DNA from: a virus
Length of the DNA: 64,000 nt
Virus record (IMG/VR): IMGVR_UViG_3300042463_000409
Location: 1-64,000 of that record
Strand: one strand, 5' to 3'
Of this stretch, positions 22,971-30,821 are shown piece by piece. A program made the position numbers and the translations under genes. Each line of letters opens with the position of its first letter. Position 1 is the stretch's first letter. A model generated the notes under the pieces. It searched no databases and was not told the DNA's origin. It saw nothing but the letters and a program-made list of their open reading frames with translations.

Positions 22971-23249
22971 TTATCCTATTAATTTTTTTAGTGAGTCTGA
23001 TAATGCCTTTCCGTACCTTAAAAAGCAATACGCTTCAAACGGTAACTTATCAAGGTCTTTATTGTTATCATATTCCTTCCTCATTTTATCTAGATTGTCG
23101 TGATTCGCAAGGAAGTCTATGTACATTGCCTCTATGATTTCAATAGAATTATTGATTGTAACTAGGGATATGAGGGCTTCGTACTTATCTTCACGTTCTA
23201 GTGTCATGATATCACTAACTTCTACTTTTTTGTCTTTTTTCTTTGCCAT
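22971..23249 (-). CDS. hypothetical helical protein
   Basis: 92 residues: Lys-rich start (MAKKKDKKVEVSDIM), then helices (EDKYEALISLVTINNSIEII, LDKMRKEYDNNKDL). One base from the methylase gene, so co-transcribed. Function unknown. Confidence 0.6.
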   Translation of the reverse strand: MAKKKDKKVEVSDIMTLEREDKYEALISLVTINNSIEIIEAMYIDFLANHDNLDKMRKEYDNNKDLDKLPFEAYCFLRYGKALSDSLKKLIG

Positions 23250-23250
23250 G

Positions 23251-23637
23251 TTAATCTTTTACTTTTAATATTAAATATAATAATGCCGAGTAATTACATA
23301 AGTCAATTACAGAATCTTGTATAGACTCATTGTACGCTTCTTTGTTGCTGCTTAATAGTTGACCTAGCCTAGCTACTTTTGTACCTATTAGGTTTAAACA
23401 ATTAACAGCGTCAGGATTATTTGATGATTGATTTACAATCATGCCAGCTAATCTGAAATTAGATAGTATGTCTTCGCCTGCATAGTCGTAACCCTTCTTG
23501 CTAAGGATTTCCCTTTGCGAGTCAAACAATGCTTCTAGCATAGCATCTCTTTCACTAGCTTTCAGTATCGCGTGGTCGTAACTCATCGGAGGTTTCTCTG
23601 GTTTCGATGTCTCGAATAGCTTCTTTAATAGGTTCAT
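23251..23637 (-). CDS. nucleotide-modification-associated (DUF1599-like) protein
   Basis: 128 residues from ATG 23637; starting earlier at 23730 would add 31 residues that coincide with another gene's frame and look unlike protein. Core: QREILSKKGYDYAGEDILSNF, LIGTKVARLGQLL, NESIQDSVIDLCNYSALLYLIL. This resembles DUF1599/Nmad1, a helical domain linked to modified-nucleotide metabolism in phages (KGxDYxGxD and late D-x-xNY). Substrate is unknown. Confidence 0.55.
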   Translation of the reverse strand: MNLLKKLFETSKPEKPPMSYDHAILKASERDAMLEALFDSQREILSKKGYDYAGEDILSNFRLAGMIVNQSSNNPDAVNCLNLIGTKVARLGQLLSSNKEAYNESIQDSVIDLCNYSALLYLILKVKD

Positions 23638-23758
23638 TTTGTTTGTTTTTGTATGGACAATGGCGGCATCCACGATTGCAGCAATACCCTCTGTCGAGAA
23701 GGAATTGCTCCGTGAATACCACCATTCCATTTTCTAAATAATAATCTAAGGTTTCCAT
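23555..23758 (-). CDS. DUF5522-like cysteine-rich protein
   Basis: 67 residues from ATG 23758. METLDYYLENGMVVFTEQFL, then RGYCCNRGCRHCPYKN, matches the small DUF5522 family (CC..GCRHCPY), thought to bind metal through its Cys/His set. The charged C-terminal tail overlaps the next gene by 83 bases in another frame. Confidence 0.65.
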   Translation of the reverse strand: METLDYYLENGMVVFTEQFLLDRGYCCNRGCRHCPYKNKQNEPIKEAIRDIETRETSDELRPRDTES

Positions 23759-24138
23759 TCTAATTCTTCGGTTATCCAATCAGCTTTCTCTCGGAATATG
23801 TCGTTAGTCTTATATAAGTCATAATACGTGCTGATGTTGTGTATAATAGTCGTGTGGTCTCTTGATGACAATTTTTTGCCTATGTCAACTAACGTCCACC
23901 CTAATCTAACCTTAACGTTATAACAATATATACGCCTAGCGTCTACCAATTCTTGCTTTCTTCGGGTAGCCTTCATCTCGTCAAATGTGATATTTGTAAC
24001 ATTGGTTATTGCATTTACAATATCATCGTGAGTTACCTTCCCACTTGATAGCCTGATTAACCTAGTGAATCCCTTCGGCAAATCTTTACCTCTTATCCCA
24101 GGGTATATGTATGGGTTTATTAATTTCATGCTGCTCAT
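23746..24138 (-). CDS. DnaA domain IV-like DNA-binding protein
   Basis: 130 residues. The centre, KATRRKQELVDARRIYCYNV, LGWTLVDIGKKLSSRDHTT and IIHNISTYYD, carries the DnaA domain IV helix-turn-helix and its signature (S/G)RDHTT. There is no ATPase domain. A stand-alone DnaA-like binder beside methylase and nucleotide genes may recognise DnaA-box-like sites, regulating replication or host initiation. Thirteen bases overlap the next gene. Confidence 0.75.
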   Translation of the reverse strand: MSSMKLINPYIYPGIRGKDLPKGFTRLIRLSSGKVTHDDIVNAITNVTNITFDEMKATRRKQELVDARRIYCYNVKVRLGWTLVDIGKKLSSRDHTTIIHNISTYYDLYKTNDIFREKADWITEELEWKP

Positions 24139-24148
24139 GATGATAGTT

Positions 24149-24370
24149 TTACATAACTTGAAACAAGCCTACGCCTCTAACGTCTACTAGGTGTATGCCA
24201 TCTGCATGGTATAATCCAACTCTATAATTGTGAATTACATATTCTCCTTCGTACACGTAATGTTCTGGGATGGACTTAAAAAATACCTGCCCAACCATTG
24301 TAGCCTTTGATAATGATTCTACTTCAACAGCCAACGATATGGCAATTAGAAGATTGTTAATGTTCGACAT
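24149..24370 (-). CDS. hypothetical protein
   Basis: 73 residues, hydrophobic start (INNLLIAISLAVEV) but no clear membrane helix, then beta strands (VGQVFFKS, EGEYVIHNYRVGLYHADGI, VRGVGLFQVM). Overlaps the upstream gene by 14 bases. Function unknown. Confidence 0.5.
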   Translation of the reverse strand: MSNINNLLIAISLAVEVESLSKATMVGQVFFKSIPEHYVYEGEYVIHNYRVGLYHADGIHLVDVRGVGLFQVM

Positions 24371-24608
24371 CTGATAAGATATTTACTGTTGTGTCCAATG
24401 TATTTCTCTTGATGATAATCATCTTGTCGTTATCATCTATTGAATACAGCATAGTAACTAATGAGCCACCACAATCTACAATTGTTTCAGACATAGTTAC
24501 GAATATTTGCCTATATAAATCCAATGCCTGGTCTAACGTAGCTACGGATTGGGTGTCTGATGTGTGTTCGCCATCTGTTTCGATGTCGCTAAATATCTTA
24601 TATATCAT
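24357..24608 (-). CDS. hypothetical protein
   Basis: 83 residues: short alpha/beta protein (YKIFSDIETDGEH, SVATLDQALDLYRQIF, LVTMLYSIDDNDKMIIIKR). The gene is linked by ATGA overlap to the one upstream. Function unknown. Confidence 0.55.
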   Translation of the reverse strand: MIYKIFSDIETDGEHTSDTQSVATLDQALDLYRQIFVTMSETIVDCGGSLVTMLYSIDDNDKMIIIKRNTLDTTVNILSDVEH

Positions 24609-24814
24609 ATAATTGATTTTATTTTTAAAAACTCGTTGTCTAGTATAGAGCCAACGTGATTTAATCCTGATAAATACCCACTCACGAATACAAGGTAAAC
24701 TCCATTCTTACCTATCGCATCCATCATTAGCGGAACAGACGATTCGTTTTCTAGAACGAACTCTTCAAAGGCATTTAGTAAAGCCTTGTCTTCATAAATA
24801 GATTGGTTTTCCAT
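24605..24814 (-). CDS. hypothetical protein, first gene of a leftward transcript
   Basis: 69 residues, acidic and helical (SIYEDKALLNAFEEFVLEN, GVYLVFVSGYLSGL). A promoter precedes it and a leader ending ACCAATAAAATCAATATG occupies its ribosome-binding region. Function unknown. Confidence 0.6.
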   Translation of the reverse strand: MENQSIYEDKALLNAFEEFVLENESSVPLMMDAIGKNGVYLVFVSGYLSGLNHVGSILDNEFLKIKSII

Positions 24815-24834
24815 ATTGATTTTATTGGTTTATA

Positions 24835-24866
24835 CAAATTTAAATATCTTTTGCTGATTTGCAAAA
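24835..24866 (-). promoter_or_regulatory. leftward Bacteroidetes-type promoter
   Basis: On the minus strand TTTTG (24866-24862), 19 bases, then TAAATTTG (24842-24835), 20 bases before the ATG at 24814. Good match to both boxes and spacing. Confidence 0.65.
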
Positions 24867-24869
24867 TAA

Positions 24870-25148
24870 TTAGATAGAAACTTCTAAAACTTTTACAATA
24901 CCTCTACCCTTTGGAGCCTTATCGTAGATGGTAGACTTGAATGTAGACCCCCACTTACGTATCGCTACATAGTAGTTTGAATTAAGGCTAAGGTCGTTCT
25001 TTGATTTGTATACACCATTTGATAGTCTTCCACGTGTGTTCCAGGTTAACGTCTTGCCATCTACTATACCTACGTATAGGTCACCTACTTTTGTTAATTG
25101 CTTTACTTCTTTACCATTAACTGTCTTGATTGTTTTTGTTGTACTCAT
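24870..25148 (-). CDS. hypothetical beta-rich protein
   Basis: 92 residues with alternating strands (TIKTVNGKEVKQLTKVGDLYVG, in pieces; NYYVAIRKWGSTFKSTIYD; GRGIVKVLEVSI) and many Lys. Looks like a small barrel or SH3-like fold; function unknown. Confidence 0.6.
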   Translation of the reverse strand: MSTTKTIKTVNGKEVKQLTKVGDLYVGIVDGKTLTWNTRGRLSNGVYKSKNDLSLNSNYYVAIRKWGSTFKSTIYDKAPKGRGIVKVLEVSI

Positions 25149-25195
25149 TTTGATTTGATTTTGAATTGATTATAAAATAAAAATTGTTTAATATG

Positions 25196-25438
25196 TTATC
25201 GATATATTACAGGGAATACTCCGTCTGAACCATAGAACATAACTCCTCCGTCATTGCCTTCATCATCCATGGAAAGCATACACGATGTTCCGTCATCTAG
25301 GAAAAAGCATAGGGGCCTAGAATGCCACCCCATCATATCCATTTCCTTGTCATTTAGATACCTGGCGTCTACTATTTTTCTGCCTACTAATACTTCTTTG
25401 GCTTTGTCACTCCAATGTTTTACGTAATCTTTGCTCAT
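25196..25438 (-). CDS. conserved phage protein of unknown function
   Basis: 80 residues: WSDKAKEVLVGRKIVDARYL, MMGWHSRPLCFFLDDGTSC, MDDEGNDGGVMF. The VGRKI...GW..RP..F.LDDGT......DDEGND pattern is widespread in phages of diverse hosts, but without known role. Confidence 0.72.
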   Translation of the reverse strand: MSKDYVKHWSDKAKEVLVGRKIVDARYLNDKEMDMMGWHSRPLCFFLDDGTSCMLSMDDEGNDGGVMFYGSDGVFPVIYR

Positions 25439-25448
25439 TTTTATAAAT

Positions 25449-25628
25449 TTATTTGTTAAAGAATTTTGTTTGAATTAAATCAAATTCGTGTGCGCTCTCT
25501 TTTATCTCCCCGCTATCTGTTCTTTCTTTATTGTGTGCCGATAGCCACTTCTTAAAATCACTTTTGGACTCAACAACAGCCTCAATACTATTGTCTTCTT
25601 TGTACACAACTACATATAAGGTTTTCAT
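25449..25628 (-). CDS. conserved small phage protein
   Basis: 59 residues, ATG 25628 to TAA 25449-25451. MKTLYVVVYKEDNSIEAVVE, then SDFKKWLSAHNKERTDSGE, then a final EFDLIQTKFF: a beta-hairpin with a helix, seen in Bacteroidetes phages. It lies in the gap between two conserved genes, same strand, with normal spacing. Confidence 0.6.
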   Translation of the reverse strand: MKTLYVVVYKEDNSIEAVVESKSDFKKWLSAHNKERTDSGEIKESAHEFDLIQTKFFNK

Positions 25629-25630
25629 AG

Positions 25631-25900
25631 TTATTTAATTTTGTTTGTGTAAATTAATTTGTCATCCTCTTCTGAATAGATTTCGCATGTTGATTGGCCA
25701 TCGTTATCTTCTGGATCCATACCTTCAAGCGTTTCATACAGATACTCATGACCGATTTCGTTTTCATAACTTTGCCGTGGGTCCTTTTCTATTTGCTTGA
25801 TTTTTTCCAATGCCTGCACATAGCTTTCAGCTTCGATACTGAATTTTAATCTTAACCATATTGTGTTTTTTTCGTCTCTGTAAAAGTCAAAAGTTTTCAT
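25631..25900 (-). CDS. conserved hypothetical acidic protein
   Basis: 89 residues. FDFYRDEKNTIWLRLKFSIE, then AESYVQALEKIKQIEKDPRQ, then a long acidic end (EGMDPEDNDGQSTCEIYSEE). The start of its leader (CAATAAACATG) is the repeated leftward-gene leader. Function unknown. Confidence 0.65.
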   Translation of the reverse strand: MKTFDFYRDEKNTIWLRLKFSIEAESYVQALEKIKQIEKDPRQSYENEIGHEYLYETLEGMDPEDNDGQSTCEIYSEEDDKLIYTNKIK

Positions 25901-25902
25901 GT

Positions 25903-26427
25903 TTATTGATTTATTTCTTTAATGAATTCTACTATTTTATCTTTGAATGTATTTGTTTTAACAACCTCTTCTATTGTTGAACATCTTGCGCCACCTAATC
26001 TATAAGAGTAGCTTGGGTTTATTTCTCCTATTGATTCTATTTGGCTCTTAAACCATACAGTTGTTGCATCAAAGTCAAAATTAATGTGTAGTGTGTTGTA
26101 ACTAGCAGACGCGTTTATTTTATGTACATCTTTTTCAGCGATTAATCTAATGCTATATTTTTCCAATATTGCTAATATTTTTGCATGAGCTAGGTCATCA
26201 TTGAGCCTTTTGGCATCTCTTTCTATATTATCAAGATTAATTTTTCGATTAATATCGTTTTGTATTTCTATTTCTTTTCTCCTAATCTTATCCATATTTA
26301 TTTGCTGCAAAAATGGACTAACGTCAACCAGGCTACCTTTTGGCACTAGATTTTCTGTGTTGATTTTTAGGAATTCGTTTGTAATGTTGTTGATGATAGT
26401 TTGCTGCTTTTCCGTTAATTGATTCAT
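25903..26427 (-). CDS. hypothetical helical protein
   Basis: 174 residues from ATG 26427 (an in-frame start at 26508 lies inside the upstream gene and is less likely). Helices (LTEKQQTIINNITNEFLKIN, EIEIQNDINRKINLDNIERD) then strands (YNTLHINFDFDATTVWFKS). Function unknown. Confidence 0.6.
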   Translation of the reverse strand: MNQLTEKQQTIINNITNEFLKINTENLVPKGSLVDVSPFLQQINMDKIRRKEIEIQNDINRKINLDNIERDAKRLNDDLAHAKILAILEKYSIRLIAEKDVHKINASASYNTLHINFDFDATTVWFKSQIESIGEINPSYSYRLGGARCSTIEEVVKTNTFKDKIVEFIKEINQ

Positions 26428-26446
26428 GTTTATTAGGTTTAATTGT

Positions 26447-27532
26447 TTAAAATGGTAAGTTTTTATATTGAGTATTAAAATTCTTTGCCGTATGCACTTC
26501 TCTCTCATACGCTTTGAAACATTTCTTACATACTATGGCATTGAAGTCCGATATGTATTCTGCCTCATCTACATTTGTTACGTTGTTGCAATCTTCACAA
26601 GCGAACACATCATTTGGGTCTGCGATATTTCCTTTTCCTGCATTACCTTCTAGCCAGCTATCGTCATATGAATCCCATGTGTAGTCATACTTATCACTCT
26701 TATACGTATCCTTGCTCAATCCATATGTTCCATATCCACCATACCCCCCATAGTATCCCGTAGAATATGCATAAGTCTTTTCTGCCTTGTGTGGATACTC
26801 GTCAATCATATTTGACATGATATCGTAAACCATGTACATACAATTTTCTACCTCGTTGAATACTACAATCTCGTCGTCTGAATGTGGATTGTGATAACCG
26901 CAGCTCATGTTTGCAACAGATACACCTACCCCGTCCATTGCTAGTTGATATACATCGGTCATACCGCCGTCGGAGAATTCATAGCCGTAATTTTTGATGA
27001 TAGTTGACACATCTGTATTGAAGTCTTTGCTTTGTAAATCTAGTCCGAATATATTGTTTACAAAATCCTTATTACCTTTCCTGTCGCATTGTAGCACGAA
27101 CCTGGCGTCATTGAAGAAATCCATGAACGCCTCTCCGCTACCTAAACAGCCTACCTCCTCGTCTCTGAAAAACACAACCTTAACGTTGTCTAGATACTGC
27201 AACATTGTAAGGCATATGAATATGCCGACCTTATCGTCGCCACCACAACCGCTAGGCATGTTAAGACCTCTATCAAAACCCATGGCACAATAGTCATCAT
27301 GCATGATTTTGAAATGATCCTGTGGTATAATCTTGTGCACAGTATCCATATGGGAAACAATACATGGATAGCTTGAAGACTCTCCCTTCGCTGCATATAT
27401 GTTGCCTTTGTCAACAATATAGTCGATGTCCATTTCTTCTAGCTTGTTCATGATAAAGTTCTCCATGTCAACAGAGTTGTATGTCTCTGATTGAATAGAT
27501 AGTATTTCTAGTAATAGGTTTTTGTTAAACAT
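26447..27532 (-). CDS. M20/M42-like zinc peptidase with C-terminal zinc ribbon
   Basis: 361 residues. Metal-site motifs in order: IVSHMDTVH (His61, Asp63), SGCGGDDKVG (Asp100 bridging), FFRDEEVGCLGS (Glu125 base, Glu126 ligand), QCDRKG (Asp150) and GYHNPHSDDE (His214/His217). These match cocatalytic two-zinc aminopeptidases/tripeptidases such as PepT or M42. Residues ~258-300 are a Gly/Tyr/Asp-rich linker (YGGYGGYGTYG), and residues 312-338 hold two CxxC knuckles. Such a peptidase is rare in phages and its substrate is unknown. It overlaps the upstream gene by 8 bases. Confidence 0.75.
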   Translation of the reverse strand: MFNKNLLLEILSIQSETYNSVDMENFIMNKLEEMDIDYIVDKGNIYAAKGESSSYPCIVSHMDTVHKIIPQDHFKIMHDDYCAMGFDRGLNMPSGCGGDDKVGIFICLTMLQYLDNVKVVFFRDEEVGCLGSGEAFMDFFNDARFVLQCDRKGNKDFVNNIFGLDLQSKDFNTDVSTIIKNYGYEFSDGGMTDVYQLAMDGVGVSVANMSCGYHNPHSDDEIVVFNEVENCMYMVYDIMSNMIDEYPHKAEKTYAYSTGYYGGYGGYGTYGLSKDTYKSDKYDYTWDSYDDSWLEGNAGKGNIADPNDVFACEDCNNVTNVDEAEYISDFNAIVCKKCFKAYEREVHTAKNFNTQYKNLPF

Positions 27533-29114
27533 TTTCTTCGGATTTTAATTGTTCTAAATATTCTTCCACATTATCGTCTGCAACCCAAACATCGTCATCG
27601 AACTCTTTCATATCATCTATGTGATACTCCTCTCCATCATGCTCACATGTTCTAACATTACTTACTAGACAGTAATCATTTAGGCTATCTAGATACACTA
27701 CATCATCATGACCTTCTGGATAAGTATGTCCCTCTACTTCTATGGAGTGTCTTTCTAATATCCTGTATCCATACCTAGTAACAACAGTTCTATCTATGTG
27801 AGTGTGACCGCTGAACGACACAGAATCTGTTGAATAATCTAGATACACAGAGTCATCTTCGTGTATGTTTTCGTCTGCATCATCGTCCCATATTGAGCCG
27901 TTTTCATCATACGAGCCATCAGTACATCTTAAAGTTCTATCGTGATCCTGACATTCATCATTGTACAATATCTTGCCTGATGTGTCTAGGTATGCCATGG
28001 TATCCATGTATGGATAGTAGTCGTATCTAGACTTAGATAGTATAACTTCGGCTACCCAATCGTTCTGCCTCTTACCCATATGCATGTCAAATTGTGAATG
28101 ATGACATGATTGTTGTGACTTGTACCAATACATATTATCAATAGCCCAACTTATGAACATCGGTTGCACTGAATCGTCAGAGTATATGGTATCCATTGCA
28201 CGTCTTCCGTTATTAGTATGCCATAGCAATGCCCTACCTACAATCTTATTATTAACATCTTTTGCGATAAGCATTTTGATGTTATCATTATGAACATATA
28301 TATCGAAATAGTCTCTGCATGAATCGTATCTCATACAAGACCCCCATAAGTTACTACCCATATTAGCAGCTTCACTATAATTTTTTTCGTTATAGTAATC
28401 TCTAATATGCTCTCCATCTATTACCTCTAATGTTACACTCTTACCATTGCCATCCTCGTCACCATTAATTCCTATGTAGGATTTTACTATGTTATTGTAC
28501 TCCTCGAAGTATCGCTCGGATAGTTCAAGAGACTCAGGTAAAATCTTTCTAGCTAATTTGGCTGGCTTCATTTCCTGTCTACCTTGTCTTGACCAATTGC
28601 CTTCATCATTTACTATATGCTCCTTACCATTTGGCAGAAACGATGTCATGCAACCACGCATAGTAATGTAATTACAAAACAGATTCTTGTCGGAATTTTG
28701 TAGGATATATTTTGCTACTACACTTCTGTCTTGTATCTCATACAACATCCTACGCATTGACTCACTAATGGTTACTAGATTGTCAATCCTTATTCGTTCC
28801 TGCTCTCGATACACTCTTAACCTTTCTTGTCGTATTATCTCCGCCTCTCTCTCCTCTTCCTCTTTTATCCTATTCTTTTCTGGCTGGTCCCTCTCTGTCC
28901 AATCGTCGTGCAGTCTCATCCAATACTCATGACCCTGCGGTGTGACTGACCATTGCATTGCACCTGTGATAGCATCCGACATATAGTCGAATGTTGCTCC
29001 GCTTCTATTACTGATGACTTCTGAAAAATCACTTTGTTCTTTAAGATTTTGAATTGCTTGTGATTTGTATGGTTCTGGCAATTCGGAGAACCATTCTAAC
29101 GCTGTTTTGCTCAT
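27525..29114 (-). CDS. large unknown early protein with acidic C-terminus
   Basis: 529 residues. The N-terminal ~60 are helical (ALEWFSELPEPYKSQAIQNL); residues ~78-105 are a charged coiled coil (KEEEEREAEIIRQERLRVYR). The middle has a conserved-looking block: LWGSCMRYDSCRDYFDIYV, then NIKMLIAKDVNNKIVGRALLW, then MDTIYSDDS, a pattern seen in phage proteins of unknown role. The last ~150 residues are very rich in Asp/Glu with Tyr and His. Likely cytoplasmic; perhaps a host-interaction or DNA-mimic protein, but that is speculation. Confidence 0.65.
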   Translation of the reverse strand: MSKTALEWFSELPEPYKSQAIQNLKEQSDFSEVISNRSGATFDYMSDAITGAMQWSVTPQGHEYWMRLHDDWTERDQPEKNRIKEEEEREAEIIRQERLRVYREQERIRIDNLVTISESMRRMLYEIQDRSVVAKYILQNSDKNLFCNYITMRGCMTSFLPNGKEHIVNDEGNWSRQGRQEMKPAKLARKILPESLELSERYFEEYNNIVKSYIGINGDEDGNGKSVTLEVIDGEHIRDYYNEKNYSEAANMGSNLWGSCMRYDSCRDYFDIYVHNDNIKMLIAKDVNNKIVGRALLWHTNNGRRAMDTIYSDDSVQPMFISWAIDNMYWYKSQQSCHHSQFDMHMGKRQNDWVAEVILSKSRYDYYPYMDTMAYLDTSGKILYNDECQDHDRTLRCTDGSYDENGSIWDDDADENIHEDDSVYLDYSTDSVSFSGHTHIDRTVVTRYGYRILERHSIEVEGHTYPEGHDDVVYLDSLNDYCLVSNVRTCEHDGEEYHIDDMKEFDDDVWVADDNVEEYLEQLKSEENV

Positions 29115-29136
29115 GTTTATTTGATTTATTGGTTTA
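29115..29136 (-). repeat. repeated gene leader ending in AAACATG, example 1
   Basis: Minus-strand leader ACCAATAAATCAAATAAAC directly before the ATG at 29114. Shared with several other leftward genes; see the second copy at 29795-29816. Confidence 0.5.
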
Positions 29137-29458
29137 GGGATGAATGAATTGTTAATAAGTGGGAGTGTATTTGAGGGTATTTATAATAGTCCCACCACTC
29201 CGATCCGTCATACTCACTTCTATCTAACCAAACTCCATTTGTTAGCCACACTTTACCAAACAGGCCCTGAATACCATATCCATTGTGATATTCAAAATCA
29301 AGTTTAGATAAGAATAAATTAAAATCCTTTTCATCGTGCCATTCAAATAATTCAATAACTTCGTTATCAAAATTAATACTAGCACACACTACTTCTGCGC
29401 CATGCATATTTTTAACATGGACTAGCATTTCTAATAATTCTTCTTTTGCATTTATCAT
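29126..29458 (-). CDS. hypothetical protein
   Basis: 110 residues, acidic alpha/beta protein (AKEELLEMLVHVKNMHGAEV, VCASINFDNEVIELFEWHD, GLFGKVWLTNGVWLDRSEYD). Function unknown. Confidence 0.6.
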   Translation of the reverse strand: MINAKEELLEMLVHVKNMHGAEVVCASINFDNEVIELFEWHDEKDFNLFLSKLDFEYHNGYGIQGLFGKVWLTNGVWLDRSEYDGSEWWDYYKYPQIHSHLLTIHSSLNQ

Positions 29459-29468
29459 ACAATTTGAT

Positions 29469-29573
29469 TTAGAGGTTTAGGAATTTGTCTGTGTACCCGC
29501 TATCTTTTGAGTGGGCATCTCTGACTATTACAACTGAAACAGAAACAGAGATAATGATTAGTAGGATTAGCAT
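29469..29573 (-). CDS. tiny membrane protein
   Basis: 34 residues, ATG 29573: MLILLIIISVSVSVVIV followed by a polar tail (RDAHSKDSGYTDKFLNL). One membrane helix. It fills the gap between its neighbours. Confidence 0.4.
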   Translation of the reverse strand: MLILLIIISVSVSVVIVRDAHSKDSGYTDKFLNL

Positions 29574-29578
29574 GATAG

Positions 29579-29794
29579 TTATCTTGCATCACCTATTTTG
29601 ATTTTCCACGCATTGTTCATGTAGGTAACCCTATCTGTCAGCATCCAATTAGCATTTGACAAATCAATGTGCATGTACCTTTCTGCATACTCATCGACAG
29701 AAGACACGTCGTCCATGTCTTCCCAGCCGATTGGTAATTTGTACTGCGTTACCGTCATTTCTTTGTGGTCCATTACTACTAGATAATACTGCAT
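29579..29794 (-). CDS. hypothetical protein
   Basis: 71 residues, strand-rich (YYLVVMDHKEMTVTQYKLP, WEDMDDVSSVDEYAERYMH, in pieces). Its leader is a copy of the AACCAATAAATCAATAAAC element. Function unknown. Confidence 0.6.
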   Translation of the reverse strand: MQYYLVVMDHKEMTVTQYKLPIGWEDMDDVSSVDEYAERYMHIDLSNANWMLTDRVTYMNNAWKIKIGDAR

Positions 29795-29816
29795 GTTTAT
29801 TGATTTATTGGTTTAG
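29795..29816 (-). repeat. repeated gene leader ending in AAACATG, example 2
   Basis: Minus-strand leader ACCAATAAATCAATAAAC directly before the ATG at 29794, one base different from the copy at 29115-29136. Confidence 0.5.
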
Positions 29817-30007
29817 AAATAAAATGATTTTTGTTCCCATCTTCCATTAACTCTTGTCTCTACCGTATAATCCCCACTATATTGCCTATTTTCATAAGCA
29901 CTTAGCCAAACCCTGGTATCCCCTTCATCTATCTTTAACTCGTCCCCATCCCATGATTGCTCGATAGTGTCAAGCGTGATTAGTTCTAATTTAGAATACT
30001 CTTTCAT
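29813..30007 (-). CDS. hypothetical protein
   Basis: 64 residues, acidic, with a strand-rich end (TRVWLSAYENRQYSGDYTVE, then RVNGRWEQKSFYF). Function unknown. Confidence 0.55.
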   Translation of the reverse strand: MKEYSKLELITLDTIEQSWDGDELKIDEGDTRVWLSAYENRQYSGDYTVETRVNGRWEQKSFYF

Positions 30008-30034
30008 GTTTAATGATTTTGATTTAAAAATTGG

Positions 30035-30271
30035 TTAATTGTGCTTCATGCCTTTGCATACTCCATACCCCTGCCTAGCAGCTAACCTATTGATCCTGTT
30101 AGCTACCTCCATGGGTACAACTTGGATAGAGTTGCCTGTCTTATGGTTAGTAATTGGCACACCGCCTACCTTCTGGGTAGTACTACAGTTTACGCAACTA
30201 CGATACCCATACTTAGTAAAGCGTAATTCGGGCATAAGCCCGTTACACCTGACACATTGGATCATCTCCAT
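30035..30271 (-). CDS. zinc-ribbon protein
   Basis: 78 residues: CVRCNGLMPELRFTKYG, then CVNCST, two CxxC knuckles of a zinc ribbon, followed by a helical, Arg-rich end (VPMEVANRINRLAARQGYG). A nucleic-acid or protein-binding zinc ribbon, conserved in related phages; function unknown. Confidence 0.7.
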   Translation of the reverse strand: MEMIQCVRCNGLMPELRFTKYGYRSCVNCSTTQKVGGVPITNHKTGNSIQVVPMEVANRINRLAARQGYGVCKGMKHN

Positions 30272-30272
30272 A

Positions 30273-30503
30273 CTAAATTTTTGATTCGTAAATTATTTTT
30301 TCTAGTCGCCATAATTTATTAGCCGAATACGCTTTTTGCTCGTACATATAGTGGAACACTTCATCATTCTGCGACTCTATAATTTTGCCGTCAGGATATT
30401 TGATTAGATGTGTTGCATATATGTTATAGCACTCGTATTGTGGCTCATCTTCTAACTCTACGTAGACTGGCGGACCCACGTACCTACTATAAAATTCTGT
30501 CAT
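30273..30503 (-). CDS. hypothetical protein
   Basis: 76 residues, Tyr/Glu-rich (YSRYVGPPVYVELEDEPQYE, IYATHLIKYPDGKIIES, in pieces). One base before the next gene. Function unknown. Confidence 0.6.
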   Translation of the reverse strand: MTEFYSRYVGPPVYVELEDEPQYECYNIYATHLIKYPDGKIIESQNDEVFHYMYEQKAYSANKLWRLEKIIYESKI

Positions 30504-30693
30504 CTTTTCTTTTTAATTCTCTATAATTTATGTAGTATGCCAAGGCTGCCAGGTTACCTATTAGTGATGACATACAAATTATACCTAGATTTTCCTTTGT
30601 CACATCTAGGACTAATAATAGTAAAAGTGTGACTGACATTGTTGTTAGTGTCATAATTATTGCACATAACAGATTAAAGTTTTTTTCGCTCAT
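30487..30693 (-). CDS. small two-pass membrane protein
   Basis: 68 residues with two hydrophobic segments (LLCAIIMTLTTMSVTLLLLLVL and LGIICMSSLIGNLAALAYYI) and a charged end. Overlaps the next gene by 17 bases and shares an ATGA start with the previous one. Confidence 0.6.
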   Translation of the reverse strand: MSEKNFNLLCAIIMTLTTMSVTLLLLLVLDVTKENLGIICMSSLIGNLAALAYYINYRELKRKDDRIL

Positions 30694-30821
30694 TTTTTTA
30701 ATAGTTTTTTGAAGAATGAATAAATAAGGCTAACCATTATGTATCCGTAGATGCCCATAAAGATTAGAAACAGGATCGCCTGGGTATACATTGCCCACGA
30801 CATTTGACTAGCTGATGGCAT
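30690..30821 (-). CDS. tiny membrane protein
   Basis: 43 residues from ATG 30821: SQMSWAMYTQAILFLIFMGI, YGYIMVSLIYSFF, then KKLLKK. Its stop overlaps the next start (ATGA) and its start overlaps the previous gene's end. Confidence 0.45.
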   Translation of the reverse strand: MPSASQMSWAMYTQAILFLIFMGIYGYIMVSLIYSFFKKLLKK

